The position numbers and the translations under genes were made by a program. Shown here in pieces: positions 1 through 11,222 of a stretch of DNA of 64,000 bases. The first letter of the stretch is position 1, and every line of letters starts with the position of its first letter. The stretch comes from Cristatella mucedo. Its lineage: Eukaryota > Bryozoa > Phylactolaemata > Cristatellidae. The notes under the pieces are model-generated. The model made no database searches. It saw only the letters and a program-made list of their open reading frames with translations, and had not been told where the DNA came from. The DNA is taken from contig WPIO01000108.1 of the NCBI GenBank assembly GCA_009760855.2, positions 972,001 through 1,036,000 on the forward strand, written 5' to 3'.

Positions 1-1229
1 AGAACCGTTAAAATAAGGTATAAATAGAGCACGAACTATCGCTCGCAGCTCGTGTGCTAAATAATTCCCATATCCCCCATAACACCTTATTTATCAGGGG
101 AACCAAGCATGCTCACAGCCGGAGAGACTTTCCTCTGTCTCTCTGGTGACGCGTTTCGAACGGCTCACAACGAAGCCCAACGAATTCGAGATTCTGATAT
201 TCCCTGCCATATTCGATGGACTGAAACTAGGCGTATTCCTTTAATTCTGTCAGTGTCAAGGTCAGAGTGGACAACTCCTTTGATCTGCTCAAATTTGGTT
301 AGGCGCAGACTTTAAAATCAGCCGAAGCTCAGCAGGGAATGTTTTTTCGGAACCCTGTAGTTTATCAGAGCGAGCAGCTGCTTCCTTCAGCGTTCCTCAA
401 ATTCTCAATATCTCTCAGTGCCTAACTTGGTCGCGCCAATCAATAAATCCTTCTTACACTTCAATGATCATCAGTATAGTAAAAAGCGGTCGTCGACAAC
501 TTCTGGCACCCAGCGTTACAAACTGCTACCACATCCGTTCTGAAAGGCAAGGTGCCTCAAGAACGGAGCGACTCACTAAAGTGCTCACACCGCTGCCCGG
601 CAGCGACTGACGAAAGCACATCGCCTGGAGCTGTGCTCGTCCTTGCTGACGTGCGACGAATACTGGCGAAGCTGAAACTTTGTGAAGCTGCTAGAAACTT
701 GCAGATGCACAGCTAGTATTTTGATGCTGATAACCGTAGCCAAGCATCGCAGCAATGGAGAGCGGTTCCGTACCTTAAGACGACCAGTTCATTTCCACTG
801 CACAGAGGTCTACTCGACCGTCGGCTCACGGTTGCAGGCTTCCAGAACTCACCTGAACTCATCGGAGCGCCTAAGCATGATTGAGCGACTGCACTGAATA
901 TTTTTAATGACATCAGCTTTTTTTATACCGCCTAGCTAGCCATCGACTGTTTCACACCCTGGGGATCTAGCGATTGTAGTTCCAGAAATGATAATCTTTC
1001 CAATATGGCGCACTGCCGTTTAAACATTAAAAGGAATCTGATAAGAGTGACCAGGGGGAGAAAAAAAACTCGGTGATTGTTTGCTAGGAATTAAGTAGGC
1101 GGCTGCTACTATAGCTGTCGTTACGAGACCGCTGGCACGTTCTCTCTGCTTTGTGCCCCACATCCGGGATATCGCACATCCCGGACATCGCATGGACGTT
1201 AGCCTTCTTGACTCTGTTAAGAATAAGAT
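1..1229. other. Flanking intergenic sequence, no gene recognised
   Basis: No convincing coding region is seen. The short open frames here lack recognisable motifs. About 330-470 resembles part of the repeated block found upstream of the lectin genes (for example near 27270). The stretch 888-1075 recurs in diverged form at 1890-2050, sharing a landmark like 'gccgtttaaa' followed by 'attaaaa', so it is a direct repeat. Confidence 0.5.
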
Positions 1230-1800
1230 TAATGATAGTGCACTTGATAAAGCGCCCTCAGAGAAATCAACCTCTTTCTAGGCGCTTCACATTTGCTGCA
1301 ACGGGAAACGCTATTGAATGATTAGTAATCGCTTCGGGCTGCTGGGTCTCCCACGCCGGCGGCTGCCTTAGCTATGCCGGCGGCTAGTCACCTGCTTGTT
1401 AGTTATGATCGCCAGCAGCTGCTATCGCTTCGCCATAGTAGATCAAATGCATTCCTAGATATTAATGTTGTTGCTAAGATTCATGAACTATACATTAACA
1501 AAAGAAAAGAACCCGTAGCCACCGCTGTGGCCAGAACCACCAGCTCAGACGCCGCTCGTTGGGCTGGAACTAAGGGCTGAGTACCCGCTCGTTTGGTATT
1601 CCTAGCATTGTCTAGCTTGGTTAGTAAAATCATTCTTGAAAAACAAACAAAATGAATAACATGGTTCGGGGTGACATGCCCATGGTCAGCATGCAAATGA
1701 GGTTAGTGGCAGCATGCAGTGTCAGCACGCATAAGCACATGAAGGACGAATCACAGGGACCCACTAAATGCTGTCCTAAATAGGTGTGTTTTAAGTTCGC
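1230..1800 (-). mobile_element. L2/CR1-like LINE 3' end, interrupted by an insertion
   Basis: In minus orientation this is the 3' end of the abundant LINE family A of the window. The tail is 'cacttgataaagcgccctc' with 'ctaggcgcttcacatttgct', followed by 3' UTR with 'gacatgcccatggtcagcat' and the conserved 'cacagggacccactaaatgc'. It matches the copy at 21028-21714. The copy is split at about 1329-1620 by foreign sequence flanked by the 7-bp duplication TTAGTAA. It carries no usable reverse transcriptase. Confidence 0.75.
1329..1620. mobile_element. Unknown ~290-bp insertion with TTAGTAA target duplication
   Basis: The sequence sits inside a LINE 3' end and is bounded by TTAGTAA at 1322-1328 and 1621-1627, which reads as a target-site duplication because other LINE copies run straight across this point. 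It contains no tRNA-like boxes or terminal inverted repeats that I can see. A short open frame at 1374-1580 has no recognisable domain. It is probably a short non-autonomous element of unknown class. Confidence 0.5.
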
Positions 1801-4755
1801 CAAAGTAGGAGCCCGGAAGTGCTTGTCAACTGCTGCCCGATCCGACATCGAGAGTGCAAATGTCGTCGTGCGTCAAGCCAGGAGCGCGACTGCAGTGAAT
1901 ATTCATGACCTAGGCTCTTTTGAACCGCCTGGCCAGCCATCGAATTTTCCACGTCCGGCGGATTTAGTCAGTTTGTAGTTTCAGAAATGATTGTGTTGCC
2001 GATCCGGCGCACTCCTGCCGTTTAAATATTAAAAAGAATCAGATAAGTTGACGATCGTTGTGTCGCCAGGAAAGTTGGAACCGTGCGGACGTTTTTTTCG
2101 TCGCCGTCGGCTGTGAGTGACTGCTGCTGTTCAGTGCAGGACGCGGCGGCGGCCTCTGCTTCTGGGCACGGCACTTCACTTGCTGCTGCTTCTGCGTCCA
2201 CTACGGCCATGCCGGCAGCTCCAGCAGCCCACGGGGGCGGCGCTTCCAGATCGTAGCCCAATTCAATTTGATTGCCCAGTTGCAGCCCAGTTCCTAATTT
2301 AGCTCAATCGCCATTGAATTCTCAGTCACAGCCGCCACCGTCGCGAACCTCGAGCCGCTCTGCCGCAACGCGTTCGGTTTTCGCCGGCGTCGCACGCCCG
2401 CAAGAACATTAGCTCTTTCGCTCAAAGAACTGCGTGAAATCCTATTCCACAATTCTTCAGCAACGACATTCATTCTCTCGATCTGCCGAGTCTGGCTCGT
2501 CTTTTTGAGCCGTCCTGAGTTACTACGTTCATCTGCTCTGCTCTCTTCCTCGACTGCCTTCGCGACTCAGTTTAATTACTCAGTGCTACTTAAGATTCAG
2601 TCCGTTGGCAAACGTGTGCCCACCATAAGCCGCTTAGGCTTTGAGTGAGATATCGAAAACTCTCGATCGTAGCACACCCCATGTGTAGTCTTGCTGGCAA
2701 TGAGGAGTTTCCGACCGAGAGACATACATTCGTGTTTGAAAAATGTATGCCTGCACGTACGCGTTCGATTACGCATGGGTTCGCGTTTATGTGTATTTAT
2801 GTACGCCCACACGCGCCCACACACCCACACGCGCACACTCACGCACAGCAAGCACACAAATAAGCTGCTGTTTACAAGAGCGACTTTCTTTCTGACCTTC
2901 TGACCTTTCCTCCTAGTTAGGACGAGTACAGCTGCGATTTGAGGGCCGACATGGTCCTGCCCACAGCCCACGCTCTGATGCCGGCCGCAGGTAGTAAAGA
3001 GGGTTTCCGCGGAAAGACACGATGCAGTCACCCTCAGACGTTGAGTTCACTGCTGATGTCATCACGGGAGATTAGTACGCGAATAGTATAAATAAAAAAA
3101 TATATAAGCATATAGATAAGAAAATGTATTATACAATATAATGACAAGACGACTGCTGCCCTCCTCAACTTCGCCTATTTCAATAAAACTCTCTGAGAAA
3201 TTTCAGGAGCTCTAATTGAGTAAGAGAAAAAAGCGCATCACGCCAAACGCGAATTGCAGCAAATGTGTCCGAAGGCGTTCCGTACGACTGCTAGTCTTCT
3301 TAGCATTGGCTGAAATTAAGTTTTAAGCAGGCGCTGTTCAGTAAAAATAATAATAATGCTCAGCTGCACAATACTTGAAGCTCGTTGAAGTGGCCTGAAA
3401 TTCACATACAATGCGGATCGGCGCCAGAATTGCGAGAGACAAATTGTGCGAGCGGAGCACAGAAAAAGGCAGGACATATTCAGAGGACATGGGCAGGGGG
3501 ACAAAGGCGGGCCTAAATTTGTCGACCGCTCATCCTCATAAAATTGACTAGTTACCCAGGAATCTATCAGACAGACTTCACAGCCATGCAGGGAAAATAG
3601 TTTACCGGCCACTTTATTTTTTGAAGGTTCTCCTGATGAACTCACGATGCGAGAGGTCAGTCAGATCGCTCCGGCGCCAGTGGTGCCTTTGTACCGTTTA
3701 CAATGCGATAGCTTGACCCGTAGCCATTTAGGCTACAGGCGCGTACAGGAAGTGCTCGACCTAATATTGAAGGACCACTGTAAGGACTTATAAGATTAGT
3801 CAATAAAATGCTGTAATTGTTAAGTTACCGTGGACTGATAAAAAAGTCAAGCACAGTGGTTGCCAGAATTTAGTCTGGTCGCTTTCTATGTGTATGGCTT
3901 GCACGCTCCTTTTAATCGATAGGCTGTCCTATTTGAACGTTAGAGTGCTATCGACTTTTGTGCGAACGCTGGCTAGCCAGCTATGAATGAACGGCTCAGC
4001 AGACGTCTCGACTGAAGGCACTTTTTCTAAACTTAAGGCATGTGAGAAAAAATGCGATGCAGGTATAGTACGATCTGGCACGTTTTGAAAATGCCATGAC
4101 GAATGCATTGTAAGTCTCCAAAATGTTGAAACACGTTCAAGCCGAGGTAAAAGGATTGAACTGTTTGAACCCTGACTGAACTGAGGTCAGGGTGAAAGCA
4201 TGAAGTGAGAGATCAGAGCAACTACACCTCGCCTAAAACTATGGACTTAGTATAGATGCGAAGATTATACCTTTTTTAGTTCCTATTTATAACAACTATT
4301 TCGGAATAAATCCGCCACAAAAGTGTAAGTTCCTGCTGCAGAAGAGTTCGTTGGCCTTCCGAAAACGGATGGCCATCGAATGGATGCCATCGATTCAAGA
4401 TGGCGGACTCTTGAAGGAAACGGAGTTGTACTTTCATTGCCTCAGGTCGCTGTACATTGTAGAGAATAGTTAATTTATGAGACAATCTCACAATCTACTG
4501 TGGCTCTATATATTGGGGGAAAGTCATGGTCACCTGTTTGCGCCGGGTATTCAGTGAGCCCAATAGAGTCATGAGCCACAAGCCCGTCGGTTAGAGCGCC
4601 CAGCTCGGCCGCCGTGACATTGGGATTACAATGACGAATTGACCTACATATTTAGTGCATGCGACGAAAGAATTCCAGGAATAACAAAATAGATCAATTT
4701 TTTGCTGCGGGTGGAGAGACGTTTAAGGTTTGTGGCTGAGTCAACAATCTTATTT
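1801..4755. other. Intergenic sequence, repeat relics only
   Basis: No gene is supported. 1890-2050 is a diverged direct copy of 888-1075. 2595-2715 is a LINE family B tail (listed separately). 3640-3830 resembles the end of the repeated block upstream of the lectin genes, with 'attgaaggaccactgtaagg' and 'tcaataaaatgctgtaa'. 2800-2860 is a short CA/CG-rich run. The open frames at 2597-3031 and 3316-3645 on the minus strand show no domain and lie over these relics. Confidence 0.45.
2595..2715 (+). mobile_element. LINE family B 3' tail
   Basis: The stretch carries the 3' signature of the second LINE family: 'agccgcttaggctttgagtg', then 'gagatatcgaaaactctcg' and 'ggagtttccgaccgagag'. The same end is seen after the reverse transcriptase at 9560-9660, at 5505-5590, and inverted at about 41290. 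Only the tail is present. Confidence 0.6.
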
Positions 4756-4998
4756 ATCTATAGGTATTATTCTGCCACTAACCATTTTTTGCGCACTAAG
4801 CATACTTGCATGCTGACACTGTGCTTTCCACCTCTAACCACATTATGCTTGTTGTCCTCGAGCGTGCTACCACTAACCATTCAATCGTGCTTCCTTTGCA
4901 GCAAATGTAAGGTAAAGTGCCTAGAAAGAGATTGAGGTCTCTAAGGATGCTTTATCAAATGGATTAGTATTATTATTATCATTATTATTGTTATTATA
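4756..4998 (+). mobile_element. LINE family A 3' tail
   Basis: Plus-strand 3' UTR and tail of family A: repeated 'ccactaaccattcaatcgtg'-type units, 'agcaaatgtaaggtaaagtg', 'ctagaaagagattgag', then 'ctttatcaaatg' running into TTA/TTG repeats at about 4967-4998. There is no coding part. Confidence 0.7.
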
Positions 4999-5000
4999 AG

Positions 5001-5125
5001 AAGAGTCTTAAAGAATTTCCCCACATTTTGCAGTAGGCAATAAAGGATTGCCAAATGCAGGGCTCGAACTCACAACCATAGTGGTGAAGCAACTCACATC
5101 TGGGCTTAGACTCGGCGGCTAAAAA
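5001..5125 (-). repeat. tRNA-derived SINE, minus strand
   Basis: On the minus strand it contains a B-box-like 'gagttcgagccctg' and a tail with 'caatcctttattgcctac', as in tRNA-derived SINEs. The body resembles the SINE at 13381-13550. The A box is weak, so the 5' end is uncertain. Confidence 0.45.
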
Positions 5126-5159
5126 ATTAGGCGATTTAGCGGCTACATTTATATGGCAA

Positions 5160-5278
5160 CCGACAGAAGAGTCTCAAGGCCTATTGTCACCTCTTGCGGT
5201 AGGCAACATGATTGGCCACTAGAGGACTCGAACCCATGACCCCAAGGTCGTGTAGAGCGCATTTTCTATGTCGAATGC
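5160..5278 (-). repeat. tRNA-derived SINE, minus strand (second copy)
   Basis: The minus strand reads 'gggttcgagtcctc', a near-perfect RNA polymerase III B box, followed by a body with 'gttgcctaccgcaagaggtg'. Upstream 'gcgctctacacgaccttggg' may be the tRNA-like head. It lies next to another SINE in the same orientation. Confidence 0.45.
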
Positions 5279-5504
5279 ATGGCAGCAAGGAGTGTGCGTT
5301 GCCGTTATCAAGTAAGACCGAACGATGGTAGAAGTAAAACGGCTCTCCTCTCCGCGAGTCATTCTTGGCTACATTTTTCGCGTTCGATTCAATTACTTGC
5401 TCTTGAATGTCGTGCAGGTAATCGAATTATCTGGCAATGAAAATACGGCGAGCACAACTACGAGCTGCTAGTGGCGTGGGCGTGAGAGGCCGATGTGGGC
5501 GTGG

Positions 5505-5590
5505 CTCGCTTGGGCTTTGAGTGAGATATCAAAAACTCTCGAGCGTAGCATACCCCACATTTAGTCATCGTAGCAATGTGGAGTTTCAGA
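5505..5590 (+). mobile_element. LINE family B 3' tail
   Basis: Contains 'gggctttgagtgagatatc', 'aaaactctcgagcgtagcat' and 'gcaatgtggagtttcaga', the same 3' end as at 2595-2715. It lies about 240 bp downstream of the gene 1 stop codon. Confidence 0.5.
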
Positions 5591-5822
5591 TGGATGTACA
5601 CACATAAATTCATGTCTGAAAAACGTATGCCTGCACTTACCCATGCACGTTCAAACGGGTGCGCGTTTGTATGTGTCTATGCACACAAACATACACAAGA
5701 TGAAATGGAAGGTGAAGTAAAACTTGATGAAGAATTTTCTTTGGCATGGACCATCCACCGAGTGCATTGGCCCAAAATTCTGTCAGCAGGTAAGCAGGTC
5801 AGTGGGTCAACAGGTCAGCGAG

Positions 5823-6061
5823 TCAGCAGGTTCCCGTCTCGCATTTTTCGCAGACAAAGTAGTAGCTGCCGTAAGAGCATGGGATATTGTTCCACTGATA
5901 GCTTGCGCCATAATACATTTCCACGCAGAATTCGTTCTGATTGTTGGGTTCTGCAGAGTACCAATTTGTGTATACTAGGTCTTTTAGTCCACAGGTCCAC
6001 TGGTAAGTGTAAGGATAAAAATTGGAGAAGGCACCAATCCAGACGTTATTGTTGCCGAGTT
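5823..6061 (-). CDS. Gene 1 exon 6: C-terminal half of C-type lectin domain
   Basis: This terminal exon encodes the long-loop half of a C-type lectin-like domain and ends with TGA at 5823-5825. It opens after a minus-strand AG at 6062-6063 in phase 1. Visible motifs, in order, are VWIGAFSN (the family WIGL motif), YTNWYSAEPN with the EPN motif typical of mannose-type binding, NEFCVEM, WNN in place of the usual WND, a PC, and YYFVCEKC. The last residues are ETGTC. Cysteines for the two CTLD disulphides are present, plus extra ones in WTCG and at the C terminus. Homologous exons at 34163-34401 and 57345-57592 keep the frame. The call as a CTLD is secure; calcium and sugar binding are inferred. 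Confidence 0.85.
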
Positions 6062-6959
6062 CTTAACGTAAAGAAAAATTGTGGCAGATGGTGCGTTTTC
6101 TACTGAGGTGCACGTGGGCAACGTGGATTGTCAGTTGCCAGGTCGATAGACCGGGAATAAAGAATAGAACAACGTTTAGAATGAAAAGGTAAATAAAGCA
6201 AGGCTTTCAGTCTCATATGGCAGTGCACGCTCGGCGAAATGCGTAGCCAGTGACCAGTTCACCTGAATTATATGCATGCTTATTTCATTTCTCGCAATCA
6301 AGAGTACTTAAATGCTTGGCATTTAGCCTCAATTCATATGTGATCAACCTAAAAACCTACTGCTTACACATGCTGCTACTTCTCAAAATATTGTGGTATA
6401 AAGTAAACATGTAACAATAATGTATCAATCTGTACTATTTTACAGTTAGCACGGTTATTAACGTATGAATACATACCCTATTAAAGCAAAAGCTATATAA
6501 CCCATCAATCAGCACAATTTTGCCGACTGATCACTTTCGCTGAGTCTTAGAATTCTTAGCTTTGTATATGAAGTAGCTTTAAATCCAAAGGTATAATTAG
6601 ATCTGAAATATCGTAAAGAGCTATTTTTAAATCAAGTACCGACACGTGTGCCTTACACGAGTCTGTTTATCGTGCCGGACTGTTAAGGAGCCGGATGCCG
6701 TATCCGTGTCATTGGCCAAGGAATGGTAAGGAGCTAGCTCTTCATAGGTTTGGATAAATCTGAATGGCTCATAAGACTACGGTTTCTTTCTTTAAACGGA
6801 ATAAAAACTTAGTGTCGCTATTTGTTACAGTGCGTCGCATTCTCCACTTCTCAGATTAGGATTAAATCATTTCCACATTACATCAAGCCAAAAATTCAAG
6901 CGTGCCAATATTGAACACGTCTAAGCGAAGGAAACTTCGCAGCCTAAATGAGATAGGTG

Positions 6960-7070
<111 letters not shown>

Positions 7071-7548
7071 GTTAATTCAAACGCTTAAATATGAGGGTTA
7101 AGGGGCGCTCTGAGGTCTTGAAGATCAAAAACAGAAATAGAAAGAGATTCGGACTAAATTCTGCATAGGCATAGTAAATAATTAAAATAAATAGGCATCA
7201 CTGAACGCTAAGTGACCATTGAGCAGCCTCTAGTTGACCCATCATACCTAACGTTTGCCACCCCTCGTAACAGGCAACTTCCTGTGTGCCACCACCCGTG
7301 CAATGTTATCTGCGTAACGTATGCCGAGAAACACAACATGATAAATAGAGCGCAATAGTAAAACTGGTAAGAATAATGTCATCATCTGCAGGGATAGCAA
7401 CTCATGTACGGAAACATCAAGTGTCTTCGTCAGAGATCGATACTACATAGGACTCAGTTGGCGATAAAGCGAACCACTTTCCTACGTTTCCGCATATATT
7501 TTAGCTTTCGCTAGCTCTCCTTAAAAAATATGCCTCTAGATTCATTAT

Positions 7549-7553
7549 ATATG

Positions 7554-7587
<34 letters not shown>
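7549..7587. repeat. (TA)n microsatellite
   Basis: A nearly pure TA dinucleotide run. A related AT-rich stretch lies in the homologous intron of gene 2 at about 35070-35100. Confidence 0.85.
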
Positions 7588-7887
7588 CGCACCATATTCA
7601 CCATATACATATTCACCATTTACGCACCATATTCTCTTTTTATTTTGTGTTACTCTATGTCAGTACCCAATTGTCGTACATTGCATGCAGAATTGATGTT
7701 TTCGGTCACAGCTTTGGCGATTTGAACGGTGGAGGCTACTCTGCAATAATATGTACGGCTTACTTCCTAATAATACTTATGCAATAATACTTACGCAATA
7801 ATACTGCAATAATACTTATGCTAAATTGTGCACATTCGTGCCTCCATAAAGCACCCTCCGACTAAAGCAATTGCCTAATCACAACCT

Positions 7888-9700
7888 GTGACCTTCCTTA
7901 AAAGGTTTTCCGAGGTTTCTGCATGCAATGTGGCTACCTTAACAAGGTCTAACAAAACGAGCTCGTCTCCTGACTACCCTATACCATCATCTCTGTGTTA
8001 TTCACTGGCAGACAAACTTAGCCCTTCCATAACCGAGATTTTCATTGCTTCTTTTAGAAAAGGGTCGTCCGGAAGTCCTTCAAATCGGCAATCCTTAGAC
8101 CTATACTTAAAAAGCCTAGATTAGATACAGCGGTCCTATTAAACTATCGCCCAGTTTCCCTTCTTCCATTCTTGTCAAAGATTCTTGAAAAAATTGTTCC
8201 AAAGCAGCTGGTTAAACGTATTGAAAAAAATTATTTGTCGGAATCAATTTCAATCAGGGTTCAAGAGGCAGCATTCCACTGAATTTGCTCTCCTCTTTTT
8301 TAAGAATGACATTCTACGTTTCAACGATGACGGGAATGTTATTGCCCTAGCTGTTCTAGATGTGTCAGCTGCATTTCACACCATTGATCACGTTGTTCTA
8401 CTTCAACGATTGAGAACAGCGATCGGTCTGGCAGACGAAGGACTGGCGTGGTTTAAATCGTACTTGTCTGATCGTGTTCAATCCGTGTCGTGTGGGAGTC
8501 AGGTCTCACACACGAGACGGGTCATCTGTCGAGTCCTCAAGGGTCCATACTCGGTCCCTTGCTGTTCTTCATTCATACTCAACCGCTGGAGAAAGTGATT
8601 AATGCACATGGAATAGGATTTCGCTCTTATGCTGACAATACTCAGCTGTATTTGTCATTTAAACTGTCTGAGTCTGCTGCAGAGACTAGTAAACTTAATG
8701 CTTGACTTGCCGACATTCGATCATGGATGTCAGAAAGCTTCTTGAAACTAAATGACAATTCAACCGAACTGCTGCTCATAGGACACCCTAAGCGTGTGGC
8801 TGTAACAAAAGGCTTAGCTCTCCTAATAGATGATGCAATTGTGCGACCATCACCACGTGCTCGAAATTTGGGTGTCGTTTTCGACAGCTGCCTCTATTTT
8901 AAAAGCTGCATTCAGAAGACTGCTTCAACAGCTAGCCATCACGTCCGATCCCTATCAAATATTAGGAGCTGTCTTCCACATTGGATTGTTTAAAATTTAA
9001 CTACCATCCTAGTTCTGTCGCGGCTTGATTATTGTAATTCCCTTTTGGCTGGGCTGCCAAAGAAAGTAACTAGGCCACTGCAGCTGACTATGAAAATGGC
9101 TGCAAGGCTAGTCTTCAAGTCCCAGAGGTTTGAGCACGTGTCTCCTTTTCTAAAAGAGTTAGGTTGGATGCCGTTTGAGCAAAGGATACAGAGAAAAGTT
9201 CTTATACTGACCCACAAGGCCCGCCACGGCTTGGCTCCTTCGTACCTAGCTGAACTTGCTGCATCAGTGTCAGCCTCTTCGCGCCCTCAGGTCCTGTGCG
9301 GAAAATAAATTAGCTGTTCCATTCCTCCGCTTAAAGATCGTTGGCGACAGAAGCTTTAGCTCTGCAGGTCCTAGACTGTGGAACTCGCTTCCACAATTCT
9401 TAAGCAACGACTACTACTCTCCTGCTGCAGACTGTGGCTCATCCTTTTCAGCTGTCCTGAGCTGCTACTTCCAGGCTACTCACTACCTCAACTGCTCTTC
9501 TGACTCTGCTATGCTTCGCACTTTCTCTTTGTTGCGTGAGACGAAGTCTGTTGGCTACCGAATGCGTACCGAAAGCCGCTTAGGCTGTGAGTGATCTATA
9601 CAAAACTCTCCTGCGTAACACCCACACAATCTTTGTGGCTTTGTGGAGTTACCGACGGAGAAACAGAACAGAAACAGTACGGTATAAAACAGCTATTGCC
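7888..9700 (+). mobile_element. LINE family B, degenerate reverse transcriptase (L2/CR1-like)
   Basis: A plus-strand non-LTR retrotransposon relic spread over shifting frames. At about 8130-8180 the frame reads LNYRPVSLLPFLSKILEK, typical of the start of a LINE reverse transcriptase. Motif A reads LDVSAAFHTIDH at 8359-8394, with His where the catalytic Asp is expected (codon 8377-8379). GSILGPLLFF follows at about 8540. Motif C reads YADNTQLY at about 8628-8651 instead of YADD. Downstream are the C-terminal LDYCNS-type region (about 9020), VGDRSFSSAGPRLWNSLP (about 9335-9390) and the family B tail at 9560-9660. Frameshifts, stops and two damaged catalytic residues make it inactive. Confidence 0.85.
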
Positions 9701-11021
9701 ATTCAACTGTTAATTTAAGACCATTTTCATTCCGTAATTAAGCAAGTGCAAATACAGTGCATTAAGTAGTGTTGCCAAATTAAAGGTCACTCATTTGCGA
9801 ATTCTATTACTCGTGGCCACGTCGTGGCGTCGCTGTCTGCTCGCCTTCGAGAAGGCCCGCACATGTCTGTGGCACACAGACAGACTTCTTGTCTAAGTGC
9901 AATGCGTTTTTTACCAATCCTGCGCTTGATTTATCACTGTGATGTAACCATTCGGGCCGTTGGCATTTATGGTCACATTATTCGCCGTGGTCAGTTTATG
10001 ACGGAGCCTGTGGCCGAGCTGAGTGGCTTGTGGCTGAGCGGAGTTATGGCGGAGAGACACTGAATCATGTGTCATGCCGGTTTATGGGAGAAGTATTTAT
10101 GTGGGCGAGTCGCAACCTACAGAGGAACCTCAGTTCGAATGAATCTATAAGCGCTGCTTTTCGGAGAAATATTCCATGAATTACGTATTGGGACATTTAA
10201 TCCGAGCAAGGAAGCTGAACGGTCTGCTAGGAGAGGGTAAACGTCACCGCAGGTTTCACCATGAGAACGGGTTTTTGTAGCCCCAGCCCAACCCTTACGG
10301 ATTTAGTAGCCTCTCAGCCCAGCCCCTTTTGACAGTAAAGGGCTTAGGGATTCTGAAGACTTCCGCGATTCATCGCCTTATTGGAAAACCCGCTAGTCAA
10401 AAACGAGAATAAAAAGAATCAATAAAAAATAAATGATAATAAAACTATAATAAACCGCCTACTATTCTATAGTTGTATTTGCACACACTACAATTTAGGC
10501 AGCTTGTGGACGCAACAGGTTCGGCAGCAGATGCCTCTGGGCATGCATGGGCATGCCCGTGCATGCCCGTGGGTGTATCTAAGCCCATCACCCAGGGAAG
10601 CGCTCACCAAGGCTGAGCGGCTTCCGGTACGCCTGAAGCAAGCAACGGAATTTCATCTCACCCAACAAAGAGAAGGCGAAAAGCATCCCTGAGATCGGAG
10701 GACAGTCGCAGCAGTGAATGGTGCTGGGAGTAGCAAAAAAGCAGTCCAAAAAAGGCCGAAATGGATTCGCCAGAGCCGGCAGTGGGAGAGAAGGCGTAAT
10801 TGACTGAAATTGTTTGCAAAGTGTGAGTACTACAGCCTACGGCAAAAGCTCCCGCGATCGACGCTCTATAGTGATCAGGTAAATAATTGTCCCGATAACT
10901 AATAAATATTCATAACCTGGGAGTGATGATCGCCTGCGATCGCTTTACAGCTCAACGAAAAGGTATACGCGCTCCAGGCACAGAGCTCGGGCGCGAGGCG
11001 AGCTCTTTTTTATTTACGTAC

Positions 11022-11222
11022 TCGAATATCCTGTGAGGATGGCGACGAGAAAATTCTGCACGTCCTGACTGTCGACCCGGACCAGGTTGGCACCGTACGT
11101 GCTGTTGCAGAACGCCTGTGCCTGCGGCTGCGTCGTCGCCGTCGTCGGGAAATAGTAGGTGCCGACGCATTCCGTTTGATCTACGATGGCAAAAGATGGA
11201 CCGAGCTGGATGGATAGAATCG
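11022..11222 (-). CDS. Gene 1 exon 5: N-terminal half of C-type lectin domain
   Basis: A 201-nt phase 1-1 exon with an AG acceptor at 11223-11224 and donor GTACGT from 11021 downwards. It encodes the first half of the CTLD: a lead-in IQLGPSFAIVDQ, then TECVGTYYF with the first Cys, then AFCNSTYGANLVRVDS with the second Cys and the family's A-FC-GA-LV pattern, and QNFLVAILTGYS. NST is a glycosylation sequon. It joins exon 6 at a Lys codon split across the junction. Paralogues of identical length lie at 36562-36762 and 62410-62610. Confidence 0.85.

Noticed and set aside
4560-4660. Possible tRNA gene ('gtcggttagagcgcccagct')
   Set aside because: It has an A-box-like start but no proper B box or cloverleaf that I can fold. 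At most it is a decayed SINE head.
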